Assembly (NCBI GenBank): GCA_016790815.1
Contig: JAEUOG010000022.1
Location: 1 to 32,088, forward strand
Length of the DNA stretch: 32,088 nt
DNA from: Dechloromonas sp.
GTDB taxonomy: Bacteria; Pseudomonadota; Gammaproteobacteria; Burkholderiales; Rhodocyclaceae
Direction of reading: 5' to 3'
Positions 21,802-29,072 of the stretch are shown one piece after another (the first letter of the stretch is position 1; every line of letters starts with the position of its first letter). The position numbers and the translations under genes are program-made. The notes below the pieces were generated by a model. It worked only from the letters and a program-made list of their open reading frames with translations. It was not told the DNA's origin and did not search any database.

Positions 21802-23448
21802 ATGGAACGTGAATCCATGGAATTCGACGTTGTCATCGTGGGTGGCGGCCCGGCAGGATTGGCGGCAGCAATCCGCCTGAAACAACTGGCAACGGAAAAA
21901 GGGACCGATCTGGGTGTCTGCCTGATCGAGAAAGGGGCCGAAATTGGTGCCCACATTCTTTCCGGCGCGGTCATGGACCCGCGTGCCCTGACCGAACTGA
22001 TGCCCAGCTGGCAAACTGACGGCGCACCGCTCAATGCCCCCGTCTCCGAAGACCGTTTCTTCATCCTTTCCGAAACCGGCGCCACCAAGGTACCGAACAG
22101 CCTGTTGCCCGACTGCTTTCACAACGAGGGCAACTACGTCATCTCGCTCGGCAACGTCTGCCGCTGGCTTGGCGAGCAGGCCGAAGCGCTGGGCGTCGAA
22201 ATCTACCCGGGCTTTGCCGGTTCGGAGGTGCTGTTTGATGAAAACGGCGCCGTCAAGGGCGTCGCTACCGGCGACATGGGCCGACTGCACGACAGTTCGG
22301 AAGGCCCCAATTTTCAGCCGGGCATGGAGCTGCACGGCAAATACACCTTCTTTGCCGAAGGCTGCCGCGGCCATCTCGGCAAACAGCTCGAAGAAAAATT
22401 CAATTTGCGCGACGGCGTCGATCCGCAAACCTACGGCATCGGCCTCAAGGAGCTCTGGGAAATCGACCCGGCCAAGCACCAGCTTGGCCTCGTCATCCAC
22501 AGTGGCGGCTGGCCCATGAAGCCCGACACCTACGGCGGCGGCTTCCTCTATCACCTGGAAAACAACCAGATTGCCGTCGGTTTCGTCGTCGGCCTCGGCT
22601 ACAGCAACCCGCACCTGTCGCCCTACGAAGAATTCCAGCGTTTCAAGACCCATCCGGAAATCCGCAAGTTCCTCGAAGGTGGCAAGCGCATCGCCTACGG
22701 CGCCCGCGCCCTGACGGCCGGCGGCCTGCAGTCGCTGCCTAAACTGACCTTCCCGGGTGGCGTCTTGATCGGTGACGATGCCGGTTTTCTCAATGCAGCC
22801 CGCATCAAGGGCTCACATTGCGCCATCAAGACCGGTTCGCTGGCAGCTGAAGCGTGCTTCGAAGCACTGGCCAGCGAACGTCAGCGAGACGAACTTTTTT
22901 CTTATACCGAGTTATTTAAAAACAGCTGGTTGCACGATGAACTTCACAAATCACGTAACTTCAAACCGTGGATGAGCAAGGGCCTGAAACTGGGCTCCAT
23001 CATGTTCGGTATCGATCAAGTGCTGCTGCGCGGCAAGGCCCCCTGGACACTGCACAACACCAAACCGGATCATGCCAAGCTCAAGCCAGCCGCCGAGTGC
23101 GAGCCGATTGTTTATCCGAAACCGGACGGCGTCATCACCTTCGATCGCCTGTCATCTGTCTTCCTCTCCAGCACCAACCACGAGGAAGACCAGCCCTGCC
23201 ATTTGCAACTCAAGGATGCCGGCGTGCCGATTGCTGTCAATCTGGCGCAATACGACGCGCCTGAACAGCGTTTCTGCCCGGCCGGCGTCTATGAAATCCT
23301 GCATGATGAAAGCGGCGCCAACCCGCGCCTGCAGATCAACGCGCAGAACTGCGTGCATTGCAAAACCTGCGACATCAAGGACCCGACCCAGAACATCAAC
23401 TGGGTGGTGCCTCAGGGCGGCGAAGGCCCGACTTACCCGAACATGTAA
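21802..23448 (+). CDS. Electron transfer flavoprotein-ubiquinone oxidoreductase
   Basis: A 548-aa ETF-QO that passes electrons from reduced ETF, loaded by acyl-CoA and other dehydrogenases, to ubiquinone at the membrane. The FAD motif GGGPAGLAAA (about residues 14-23) is followed by EKGAEIGAHILSGAVMDP, typical of ETF-QO. GYSNPHLSPYEEFQRFKTHP lies mid-protein. The C-terminal [4Fe-4S] ligands are in RFCPAGVYE and CVHCKTCDIKDPTQNINW, complete. Start ATG 21802 has AGGAGA 5-6 nt upstream. It precedes fabI by 89 nt, which has its own -10. No ETF alpha/beta genes are in the window. Confidence 0.96.
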   Translation: MERESMEFDVVIVGGGPAGLAAAIRLKQLATEKGTDLGVCLIEKGAEIGAHILSGAVMDPRALTELMPSWQTDGAPLNAPVSEDRFFILSETGATKVPNSLLPDCFHNEGNYVISLGNVCRWLGEQAEALGVEIYPGFAGSEVLFDENGAVKGVATGDMGRLHDSSEGPNFQPGMELHGKYTFFAEGCRGHLGKQLEEKFNLRDGVDPQTYGIGLKELWEIDPAKHQLGLVIHSGGWPMKPDTYGGGFLYHLENNQIAVGFVVGLGYSNPHLSPYEEFQRFKTHPEIRKFLEGGKRIAYGARALTAGGLQSLPKLTFPGGVLIGDDAGFLNAARIKGSHCAIKTGSLAAEACFEALASERQRDELFSYTELFKNSWLHDELHKSRNFKPWMSKGLKLGSIMFGIDQVLLRGKAPWTLHNTKPDHAKLKPAAECEPIVYPKPDGVITFDRLSSVFLSSTNHEEDQPCHLQLKDAGVPIAVNLAQYDAPEQRFCPAGVYEILHDESGANPRLQINAQNCVHCKTCDIKDPTQNINWVVPQGGEGPTYPNM

Positions 23449-23499
23449 GCTAACTCCGGGAAAGCGCGTTCGCATGCCGCGAATCAGTGTTTCCCGGTT

Positions 23500-23505
23500 T
23501 ATAAT
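23500..23505 (+). promoter_or_regulatory. -10 element of fabI
   Basis: TATAAT lies 32 nt before the fabI start, in GGTTTATAATTCGG. No good -35 is seen at 16-18 bp. Confidence 0.45.
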
Positions 23506-23537
23506 TCGGCGGCTAAACCCCTTAGGGAGAACATTAA

Positions 23538-24335
23538 ATGGGCTTTCTTGCCGACAAAAAGATTCTGATCACCGGACTGCTCTCCAAGCACTCCATCGCC
23601 TATGGCATTGCCAAGGCCTGCCACCGTGAAGGTGCGCAACTCGCCTTTACCTACCAGACCGAGCGTTTCGAAGACCGCATCAAGAAATTTGCCGCCGAAT
23701 TCGGCAGTGACATCACTGTGCAGGTCGATGTCGCCAGCGACGAACAGATCGACAACTTGTTTGTCGAATTGGCCAAGCACTGGGACGGACTTGATGGCCT
23801 GGTTCATTCCATCGCCTACGCGCCGACCGAAGCCATCGAGGGCGATTTCCTCAACGGCATCACCCGTGACGCCTTCCGCATCGCCCACGAAATCTCGTCG
23901 TACAGCTACCCGGCGCTGGTCAAGGCAGCTCGTCCGATGATGCAAGGTCGCAAGAGCTCTGCACTTGCCCTCTCCTACCTCGGCGCCGAGCGCACCATGC
24001 CGAACTACAACACCATGGGTCTGGCCAAGGCCAGCCTTGAAGCGGCAACCCGCTACCTGGCTTTCTGCCTCGGCCCTGAAGGCATCCGCGCCAACGCCAT
24101 TTCGGCCGGCCCGATCAAGACGCTGGCCGCTTCCGGTATCGGCAACTTCGGCAAGTTGCTCGCCTACAACTCGCACAATGCTCCGCTGCGTCGCAACGTG
24201 ACCATTGACGAGGTCGGCAATGCAGCAGCTTTCATGCTGTCCGATCTGGCCAGCGGCATTACCGGCGAAATCATGTACGTCGATGGTGGCATGAACACTG
24301 TCGCGCTGGGCAACGCCGACCCGCTACCTGCCTGA
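23538..24335 (+). CDS. fabI: Enoyl-[acyl-carrier-protein] reductase FabI
   Basis: A 265-aa NADH-dependent enoyl-ACP reductase, the last step in each fatty-acid elongation cycle, in the cytoplasm. The atypical SDR nucleotide loop [23 protein letters not shown] and catalytic Tyr/Lys in [16 protein letters not shown] are all FabI features. [14 protein letters not shown] is the substrate-loop region that also binds triclosan-type inhibitors. AGGGAGA precedes ATG 23538. A perfect hairpin terminator follows the stop by about 60 nt, with a repeat copy in between. Confidence 0.96.
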   Translation: MGFLADKKILITGLLSKHSIAYGIAKACHREGAQLAFTYQTERFEDRIKKFAAEFGSDITVQVDVASDEQIDNLFVELAKHWDGLDGLVHSIAYAPTEAIEGDFLNGITRDAFRIAHEISSYSYPALVKAARPMMQGRKSSALALSYLGAERTMPNYNTMGLAKASLEAATRYLAFCLGPEGIRANAISAGPIKTLAASGIGNFGKLLAYNSHNAPLRRNVTIDEVGNAAAFMLSDLASGITGEIMYVDGGMNTVALGNADPLPA

Positions 24336-24361
24336 TCGGCTTCGGGAAAACCGTAGCAGGA

Positions 24362-24400
24362 TTGCTGCGGTCGACCGGAAAAATGGCCTGAAATTCGAAA
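24362..24400 (+). repeat. Dispersed CGGTCRACC repeat, intergenic copy after fabI
   Basis: Plus strand: TTGCTGCGGTCGACCGG, A5, TGGCC, TG, AAATTCGAAA. It is not coding on either strand and ends exactly where the fabI terminator stem begins. Confidence 0.75.
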
Positions 24401-24432
24401 ACGCCAGCCAGTGAAAACTGGCTGGCGTTTTT
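24398..24432 (+). terminator. Intrinsic terminator of fabI
   Basis: A 15-bp perfect stem (24398-24412 with 24417-24431; ACGCCAGCCAGT arm) with a GAAA tetraloop runs into Ts. The A/T flanks would let it act on both strands. Confidence 0.92.
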
Positions 24433-24463
24433 CATGGGGCCATTGCGCTGTTGAAACAGCAAC

Positions 24464-24491
24464 AAAAAAGCGGGCCGCAGCCCGCTTTTTT
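24464..24491 (-). terminator. Intrinsic terminator of ppiD (bidirectional)
   Basis: Stem AAAAAAGCGGGC (24464-24475) with its complement at 24480-24491 and a 4-nt loop. Read on the minus strand it ends in six Ts, 17 nt after the ppiD stop. Confidence 0.9.
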
Positions 24492-24507
24492 GCGTCCGGT
24501 CCGTTGC

Positions 24508-26394
24508 TTACCTGTCTTTCGACTCGAGCGCGGCCTGATTGATTTCCACCTTGTAGCGACTACGCAAGGCAGCCAGATAGAGCTGGACATCTTCCTGTGC
24601 AACCAGATTGCCCAATTGCTTGAACAAGCCCTGCTTGCGGGCATCGTCAACCTTTTCGCCGGCGTCAAGTTTGGTCAGCTTGTATAGCGCATAGCCCGAA
24701 CCGGGTAGTTCAACCCCGGAGTAGGAAGGCAGCTTGCCGGTTTCCATACTGAAGACAGCCTGGGCGACCGGTCCTGGGAGTTGGCGGGCATCCATGCGTG
24801 AAAGACTTTTGGCAGCGCCCCAAGCGAGCTTGTCTTCACCCTTCTTGAGCGCATCCAGACGTGCTTCACCATCCTTGCTGGCCAGCGCCTGAGCTTCCTT
24901 GTTCTTCAGGAGTGTCTCGACACTGGCCTTGACACCCTCAAAGGGCTGCAGGGCCTTGGCCTTGTAATCAACCAGACGGGCGGCGACCAGCGTATTGCTG
25001 GCAACTTCCACGGCTTCGGTATTGCGGCGGTTCTTGACCGAGTCATCGGAGAATAGCGCGGCCATGAGTTTCTCGTTGCCGAGCACGCCGTTGGCCGGAT
25101 TGGCCTGGCGGCCCAGCCAGTCGGAAGACTTGATGGCCAGCTTGAATTTGTCGGCAACCGGCTTGAGGCTGTCCGCCTGCTCGTAGACCATGTTGCTGAA
25201 GGTTTCAGCGGCTTCGGCAAACTTGCGGGAACCGGCAACCTTCTTTAGTTCGGCTTCGATATCGCCACGAACTTCCGCCAGGGGCTTTTCCTTGGCAGCG
25301 TGAATGCCCGTCAGCTTGATGATGTGGAATCCGAAATCGGACTCGACCACGCCGGAAATCTCGCCTTCCTTGAGGCTCATGGTGGTGTCTTCGAAGACCT
25401 TGACCATGGCGCCGCGACCGAAGAAGCCGAGATCGCCGCCCTTGGAGGCCGAACCCGGATCATCCGAATTTTTCTTTGCCAGATCGGCAAAGGCGGCCGG
25501 GTTCTTGCGGATTTCCACCAGCAATTCCTCGGCTTTGGCCTTGGCTTTATCCTTGCCGAGTTTTTCGGTACCGATCAGGATGTGGCTGGCGCGGCGCTCT
25601 TCCGGTACTTGATAACGATCTTTGTGGCCGTCGTACCAGGTCTTGATTTCGGCTTCGGTAACCGCCAGCTGGGCGGCGATGGCATCCATCGACAGCACGA
25701 CGTATTCAGCCTTGGCCTGCTCTGGCACTTCGAACTGACTGGCATTCTCGTCGTAGAATTTTTTGGCAGCATCGTCGGCCAGCTTGACCTTGCTGAGGTA
25801 GCTGTCGAGATTAAAACGATATTCCAAAACCTCCCGCTTTTCGGTTTGCATGGCCAACACGCGGTCGGCAACAGAACGTGACACCACGCCGGACTGCCCG
25901 ATCGCGCCGGCGAGTTGCTGTAGCGTCAGGTCCTGGCGCAATTGGGCTTCAAAACCAGCCGGCGACATGCCCTGGGAGCGCAATGCAGCTTCGTAACGCT
26001 CAGTGGAGAACTTGCCGTCAACCTTGAAAGCCTCAATCGCACCGATGGCCTGGCGCAAGGCGTTGTCACCGGCGAACATGTGCTTCTTGCCAGCCTCGAT
26101 GGCGAGCAGGCGCTGATTGATCAGGTCGTCGAGAATGGCCTTGCGGGCTTCGGCGTTTTCCAGCAGCTTGGGATCGTATTGGTCACCAAGCTGGACGCGC
26201 AGGCGCTCCTGCTGCTCGCGCAGGGTCTGCTGGAATTGCTGCTGGGTAATCTTGACGTCGCCAATGGTGGCGACATCGCCACCCATGCTGTCGTTGCGCA
26301 TATAAGAGTCAACGCCGAAGAAGGCAAAGGGCAGCATGATCAGCGCCAGAAAGACCTGGACGATTCTTTTATTGTTGCGGACTGCGTCGAACAT
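24508..26394 (-). CDS. ppiD: Membrane-anchored peptidyl-prolyl isomerase PpiD
   Basis: A 628-aa periplasmic folding factor tethered by one N-terminal helix (about residues 12-28: VQVFLALIMLPFAFFGV). A SurA-N-like chaperone region follows, with the typical QQQFQQTLREQQERLR segment. A parvulin (PpiC) domain at about 265-355 starts RRASHILIG and includes GGDLGFFGRGAMV and FGFHIIKL. A second, degenerate parvulin-like region and a C-terminal chaperone region complete the PpiD layout. It assists outer-membrane and periplasmic proteins leaving the Sec translocon. AAGGA lies rather far (about 12 nt) before ATG 26394. Confidence 0.9.
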   Translation of the reverse strand: MFDAVRNNKRIVQVFLALIMLPFAFFGVDSYMRNDSMGGDVATIGDVKITQQQFQQTLREQQERLRVQLGDQYDPKLLENAEARKAILDDLINQRLLAIEAGKKHMFAGDNALRQAIGAIEAFKVDGKFSTERYEAALRSQGMSPAGFEAQLRQDLTLQQLAGAIGQSGVVSRSVADRVLAMQTEKREVLEYRFNLDSYLSKVKLADDAAKKFYDENASQFEVPEQAKAEYVVLSMDAIAAQLAVTEAEIKTWYDGHKDRYQVPEERRASHILIGTEKLGKDKAKAKAEELLVEIRKNPAAFADLAKKNSDDPGSASKGGDLGFFGRGAMVKVFEDTTMSLKEGEISGVVESDFGFHIIKLTGIHAAKEKPLAEVRGDIEAELKKVAGSRKFAEAAETFSNMVYEQADSLKPVADKFKLAIKSSDWLGRQANPANGVLGNEKLMAALFSDDSVKNRRNTEAVEVASNTLVAARLVDYKAKALQPFEGVKASVETLLKNKEAQALASKDGEARLDALKKGEDKLAWGAAKSLSRMDARQLPGPVAQAVFSMETGKLPSYSGVELPGSGYALYKLTKLDAGEKVDDARKQGLFKQLGNLVAQEDVQLYLAALRSRYKVEINQAALESKDR

Positions 26395-26421
26395 GAGGAG
26401 AAAAATCCTTCGAATGCGTTC

Positions 26422-26443
26422 AAAAAGGCAATTGCAGCTTGCC
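26422..26443 (-). terminator. Probable terminator of the MocR gene
   Basis: On the minus strand GGCAA, a 7-nt loop, TTGCC and five Ts, located 45 nt after the regulator stop and 28 nt before ppiD. The stem is short (5 bp). Confidence 0.5.
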
Positions 26444-26487
26444 CAAAAGGCCGAATGATACCGTAATTCCGCCCTCCTCCATTTGAT

Positions 26488-27909
26488 TTAGGGACGGCAA
26501 AAGATCGCTCCAAGCCGACGCACGGCATCCTCGATTTCCGGCGTGTGCGGATTGCCGCAATTGAGCCGCAGGCAGTTGCGGTACATGCCGCTGGCCGAGA
26601 ACAGGTCGCCCGGCACGTAGGCGAGATTCTCGCGGATGACCAGGTCGTAACGGCTTGCGGTGTCAATGTTTTCGGGCAACTCCACCCACAGGACATAGCC
26701 GGCCTGCGGCTGGGTGATGCGAGTCTCCGCCGGGAAGTAACGACTGACGGCGAGGCGCATCGCGTCGACCTGCTGTTGATAGGCCCTACGCAGGGTACGC
26801 AGATGACGCTCGTAGGCGCCGGATTCCAGGTACTCGGCCAGCACATGCTGGGTAATCGGATTGGTACCGCCGCTGGTGATGGTTTTCTGCAGTGCGATCG
26901 CCGCGCGGTAGCGGCCGGCGGCGACAAATCCGATGCGCAAGGCCGGCGACAGGCTTTTCGAAAATGACGAGCAGAGCATGACGTTGCCAGTCTTGTCGAA
27001 AGCCTTGATTGGCCATGGCCGCTCGCTGCCAAGATGCAGGTCGCCGTAGATATCGTCCTCAATAACCACCACGCCGCGTGCTGCGGTCAACGCCGAAAAC
27101 TGCCGTTTTCTGTCGTCCGGCATGACGCAGCCGAGCGGGTTGCTGCCGTTCGCGACGATCAGACAGGCAGCGATACCGCCGTTGCGCGTCGCCATGTCGA
27201 GCGCTTCGACTGACATGCCGGTGCGTGGATCGGTCGGTATTTCCAGCGCTTTAAGGCCGAGCGTTTCCAGTAGTTGCAGCATCAGATAATAGGCCGGTGA
27301 CTCCACCGCCACCGTGTCTCCGGGCTTGGTAACGGCCCGCAGGCACAACCCGAGCGCTTCGGTGCACGAATTGGTGATGACGAATTCTTCGGCCGGTATC
27401 GGCCCGCCCCAGGCCAAAGAACGGCGAACAAGCTGGCGAACAAGCGCAGCCTCATCCATATTGATATGGCTGCCGCCTTCGAGCAGCTTCGGGAGGCGCC
27501 GAGCCACGCCGGCATACAGGCGCTGCAAGGCTGCGACCGGCAGCAAGTCAGGTGCAGGCAGGGCCGCAGCCAAGGGCGCCACCCCGCTTTTGGCCCCGGC
27601 GCGCAGGACGTTGACCAGCCGTTGAGAAATATCGACCGGCATCGGCGCTTCAGGCGTCGAGCGCACGACCGGCTCGGCCCGTACGGCCCGTACGCGCTGG
27701 ACGAAAAATCCGGACTGCGGGCGAGCCTCTATCAGGCCGCGATCCTCGAGCTGACGCAACGCCTGAACGACGGTCGACACGGAAAGCCGCCGCTCCTTCG
27801 ACAAGCGCCTCACCGACGGCAGGCGGTCGCCTTGATTCAAGACACCGCTGGCGATCATACCAGCAAGATCGGCCGCCAATTGCTCGTAGCGTAGTAGCTC
27901 TTCGTTCAT
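26488..27909 (-). CDS. MocR-type regulator (GntR HTH + aminotransferase domain)
   Basis: A 473-aa PLP-dependent transcription regulator. Residues about 1-75 are a GntR winged helix (GDRLPSVRRLSKERRLSVSTVVQALRQLE, then SGFFV). The rest is a class I aminotransferase fold: NGSNPLG, EDDIYGDLH, and the PLP-binding Lys in SSFSKSLSPALRIGF (near residue 317). MocR proteins usually sense an amino acid or PLP derivative and activate a divergent gene. Here the divergent gene is DUF2917 (148-bp gap), and the gap carries four ACTGTA/TACAGT half-sites. The C-terminus NCGNPHTPEIEDAVRRLG is complete. Ligand unknown. A partial repeat copy lies at 27079-27112. Confidence 0.92.
   Translation of the reverse strand: MNEELLRYEQLAADLAGMIASGVLNQGDRLPSVRRLSKERRLSVSTVVQALRQLEDRGLIEARPQSGFFVQRVRAVRAEPVVRSTPEAPMPVDISQRLVNVLRAGAKSGVAPLAAALPAPDLLPVAALQRLYAGVARRLPKLLEGGSHINMDEAALVRQLVRRSLAWGGPIPAEEFVITNSCTEALGLCLRAVTKPGDTVAVESPAYYLMLQLLETLGLKALEIPTDPRTGMSVEALDMATRNGGIAACLIVANGSNPLGCVMPDDRKRQFSALTAARGVVVIEDDIYGDLHLGSERPWPIKAFDKTGNVMLCSSFSKSLSPALRIGFVAAGRYRAAIALQKTITSGGTNPITQHVLAEYLESGAYERHLRTLRRAYQQQVDAMRLAVSRYFPAETRITQPQAGYVLWVELPENIDTASRYDLVIRENLAYVPGDLFSASGMYRNCLRLNCGNPHTPEIEDAVRRLGAIFCRP
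27079..27112 (+). repeat. Degraded repeat copy in the MocR gene
   Basis: GTGCTGCGGTCAAC, CGAAAAC, TGCC, GTTTTCTG. The blocks follow the same order as the dnaE2 copy at 14262, with small indels. Confidence 0.45.
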
Positions 27910-27919
27910 GGGGAAGCAC

Positions 27920-28004
27920 CTGTACAGTTATGCCGGACCATGACCAGCACAGTTAGAAATATTCATAACTGTATTGATCACAATTTAAATTCATTGCTAC
28001 TGTA
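27920..28004. promoter_or_regulatory. Four ACTGTA half-sites between MocR and DUF2917
   Basis: Two direct ACAGTT sites (27924-27929, 27949-27954) are followed by two direct ACTGTA sites of opposite sense (27968-27973, 27999-28004). Symmetric pairs of direct repeats in a divergent gap are typical MocR operators. None forms CTGT-N8-ACAG, so they are not LexA boxes. Confidence 0.55.
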
Positions 28005-28056
28005 TCACTCGGAGGCGCGAACCTACACTTTCTCCACGACTAGAGCGGAGAGTGTC

Positions 28057-28359
28057 ATGAATAGCCATCGGGTTTTGCGCGAAGTGGATCTACCCCAGGA
28101 TCACCCCATTCGCCTCCAAGACGCGGCAGGCACCCGCGTACGCTGCCTGCGGGGAACCATCTGGATTACCGTTGCCAGCGAACCTGACGACATTTTTCTG
28201 AGCACCGGCCAGAGCTACCTCATTCCACGCAACGGCCTGAGTCTTGTCGAACTGCTGGACGGCGGCAGCATTGAGCTGGAGCGCCAGAGGCCGTTCGGAA
28301 AGCTGAGGGAGTGGCTCGATGGCCTGGTCAGGCGCATGAGCAAGGAACTGGTGCTCTGA
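28057..28359 (+). CDS. DUF2917 domain protein
   Basis: A 100-aa protein. I start it at ATG 28057 (MNSHRVLREVDL), 7 nt after GGAG; an upstream ATG at 27940 would run through the operator half-sites. The DUF2917 core is visible: LQDAAGTRVRCLRGTIWITVASEPDDIFLSTGQSYLIP and GLSLVELLDGGSIEL, a cupin-like beta domain. Function unknown; DUF2917 genes often lie next to MocR or LysR-type regulators. It is divergent from the MocR gene and probably its main target. It converges with the 70-aa gene, with only 6 nt between stops. Confidence 0.85.
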   Translation: MNSHRVLREVDLPQDHPIRLQDAAGTRVRCLRGTIWITVASEPDDIFLSTGQSYLIPRNGLSLVELLDGGSIELERQRPFGKLREWLDGLVRRMSKELVL

Positions 28360-28365
28360 AAAAAT

Positions 28366-28578
28366 TCAATCGAAGAGATCCGGCTGCATGGGCACCAGGT
28401 TGTTCCGCTTGACGGTGAGCCTGACCAGCACGCCTTTCTTGCCAACCGCCTCGACCACCATGCGTCCGGCCGAGGCCTCGGCCACCACACGAACATTGCG
28501 CGTCGACTGGCGGCTGCGCCCACGGTAGATAGCCAGCGTCCCGGCTGGCGGAATCCAGGCTAGCTTTGGGCGCGGCAT
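28366..28578 (-). CDS. Small basic protein of unknown function (70 aa)
   Basis: A 70-aa protein starting at ATG 28578 (MPRPKLAWIPPAG), with GAAAGG about 7 nt upstream. An ATG at 28674 would extend it through a LexA box and is less likely. The middle is basic and beta-like (GTLAIYRGRSRQSTRNVRVV, GRMVVEAVGKKGVLVRLTVKRNNL), and the C-terminus is MQPDLFD. There is no membrane helix or signal peptide. I do not recognise a family. It is divergent from the 54-aa gene and shares its LexA-box region, so it could be SOS-linked. Confidence 0.6.
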   Translation of the reverse strand: MPRPKLAWIPPAGTLAIYRGRSRQSTRNVRVVAEASAGRMVVEAVGKKGVLVRLTVKRNNLVPMQPDLFD

Positions 28579-28640
28579 GGTGAGCCTTTCATACTTTGCA
28601 GATGTCCGAAGCCTACCCCGGAAAAATGATTTCCCGAATA

Positions 28641-28656
28641 CTGTACATCCATACAG
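28641..28656 (+). promoter_or_regulatory. LexA (SOS) box 1, sulA-like
   Basis: CTGTACATCCATACAG, CTGT-N8-ACAG. With flanks (28639-28658) it equals the E. coli sulA operator, as I recall it, at 19 of 20 bases. It abuts the -35 of the small-protein promoter. Confidence 0.8.
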
Positions 28657-28658
28657 TT

Positions 28659-28688
28659 TTGACTTATTGTGCACTTGAACGCAAATAA
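28659..28688 (+). promoter_or_regulatory. Promoter of the 54-aa gene, between two LexA boxes
   Basis: TTGACT (28659-28664) is a good -35. AAATAA (28683-28688) at 18 bp, or CAAATA at 17 bp, is a weak -10. The elements fit exactly between the two LexA boxes, so LexA would cover both ends of the promoter. Confidence 0.55.
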
Positions 28689-28704
28689 CTGTTCATCCAT
28701 ACAG
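28689..28704 (+). promoter_or_regulatory. LexA (SOS) box 2
   Basis: CTGTTCATCCATACAG, CTGT-N8-ACAG, one base different from box 1 and 48 bp (centre to centre) from it. It covers the likely transcription start, 23 nt before the ATG. Confidence 0.78.
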
Positions 28705-28726
28705 CTGTCGATAAGGAGTCTCCATC

Positions 28727-28891
28727 ATGAAACGTCTTCAACACTGGTTCGACCTGATTGCTGGCATTTCCCACGACGAGCATGCGCGCCTCGAGTACGC
28801 TAGGCGTATCTTCAGCGCCAGCGGCCCTGACGTCGAAAAACTCCAGATGCCCGCCTGCTGGCGACGCAGCGCCCGTGTCGTTATCAACTGA
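28727..28891 (+). CDS. 54-aa small protein, probable SOS-induced
   Basis: An ORF of 54 codons plus stop. A perfect AAGGAG (28713-28718) lies 8 nt before ATG 28727, and two LexA boxes flank its promoter, so expression upon DNA damage is very likely. It begins MKRLQHWFDLIAGISHDEHA, continues with an amphipathic RLEYARRIFSASG and ends CWRRSARVVIN. There is one Cys, no signal peptide and no membrane helix. I recognise no family. The position, size and operator resemble small SOS-induced cell-division inhibitors, but there is no sequence evidence for that role. It is followed by hairpins and the inverted repeat pair. Confidence 0.7.
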   Translation: MKRLQHWFDLIAGISHDEHARLEYARRIFSASGPDVEKLQMPACWRRSARVVIN

Positions 28892-28907
28892 CACCGAATG
28901 AACTCCC

Positions 28908-28945
28908 GTTTCAATTTCGGGCAAAATTCCCGGTTGACCGCAGGA
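28908..28945 (-). repeat. Dispersed CGGTCRACC repeat, left arm of inverted pair
   Basis: On the minus strand: CTCCTGCGGTCAACCGGG, AATTTTGCCC, GAAATTGAAAC. It faces the copy at 28984; their CCGGTTGACCG/CGGTCAACCGG cores are perfect complements. Confidence 0.75.
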
Positions 28946-28966
28946 GCGCCTTGCAAAGGCCTCCTG
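28941..28966 (+). other. Hairpin between the inverted repeat copies
   Basis: CAGGAG-CG-CCTT, loop GCA, AAGG-C-CTCCTG: about 10 bp with one bulge. No T-run follows. It may end or stabilise the small-protein mRNA. Confidence 0.45.
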
Positions 28967-28983
28967 CTGACTCAAAGACGGGA

Positions 28984-29021
28984 ATTCCACGGTCAACCGG
29001 AAAAAAAGGCCCAAAATGAAA
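28984..29021 (+). repeat. Dispersed CGGTCRACC repeat, right arm of inverted pair
   Basis: ATTCCACGGTCAACCGG, A7, GGCCC, AAAATGAAAA on the plus strand. It ends where the rhodanese-gene terminator stem begins, just as the fabI copy abuts a terminator. Confidence 0.75.
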
Positions 29022-29044
29022 ACGGAACTCCGTGGAGTTCCGTT
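29021..29044 (-). terminator. Intrinsic terminator of the rhodanese-like gene
   Basis: A perfect 11-bp stem AACGGAACTCC/GGAGTTCCGTT with a 2-nt tip, 29 nt after the minus-strand stop. On the minus strand it runs into TTTTCATTTT. Confidence 0.8.
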
Positions 29045-29072
29045 CAGGCAGCAAAGCGAATGCTGAATACGC

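Noticed and set aside
27920-28004. LexA boxes in the MocR-DUF2917 gap
   Set aside because: The CTGT and ACAG elements are never spaced by 8 nt in the right order; they form direct repeats that fit MocR better.
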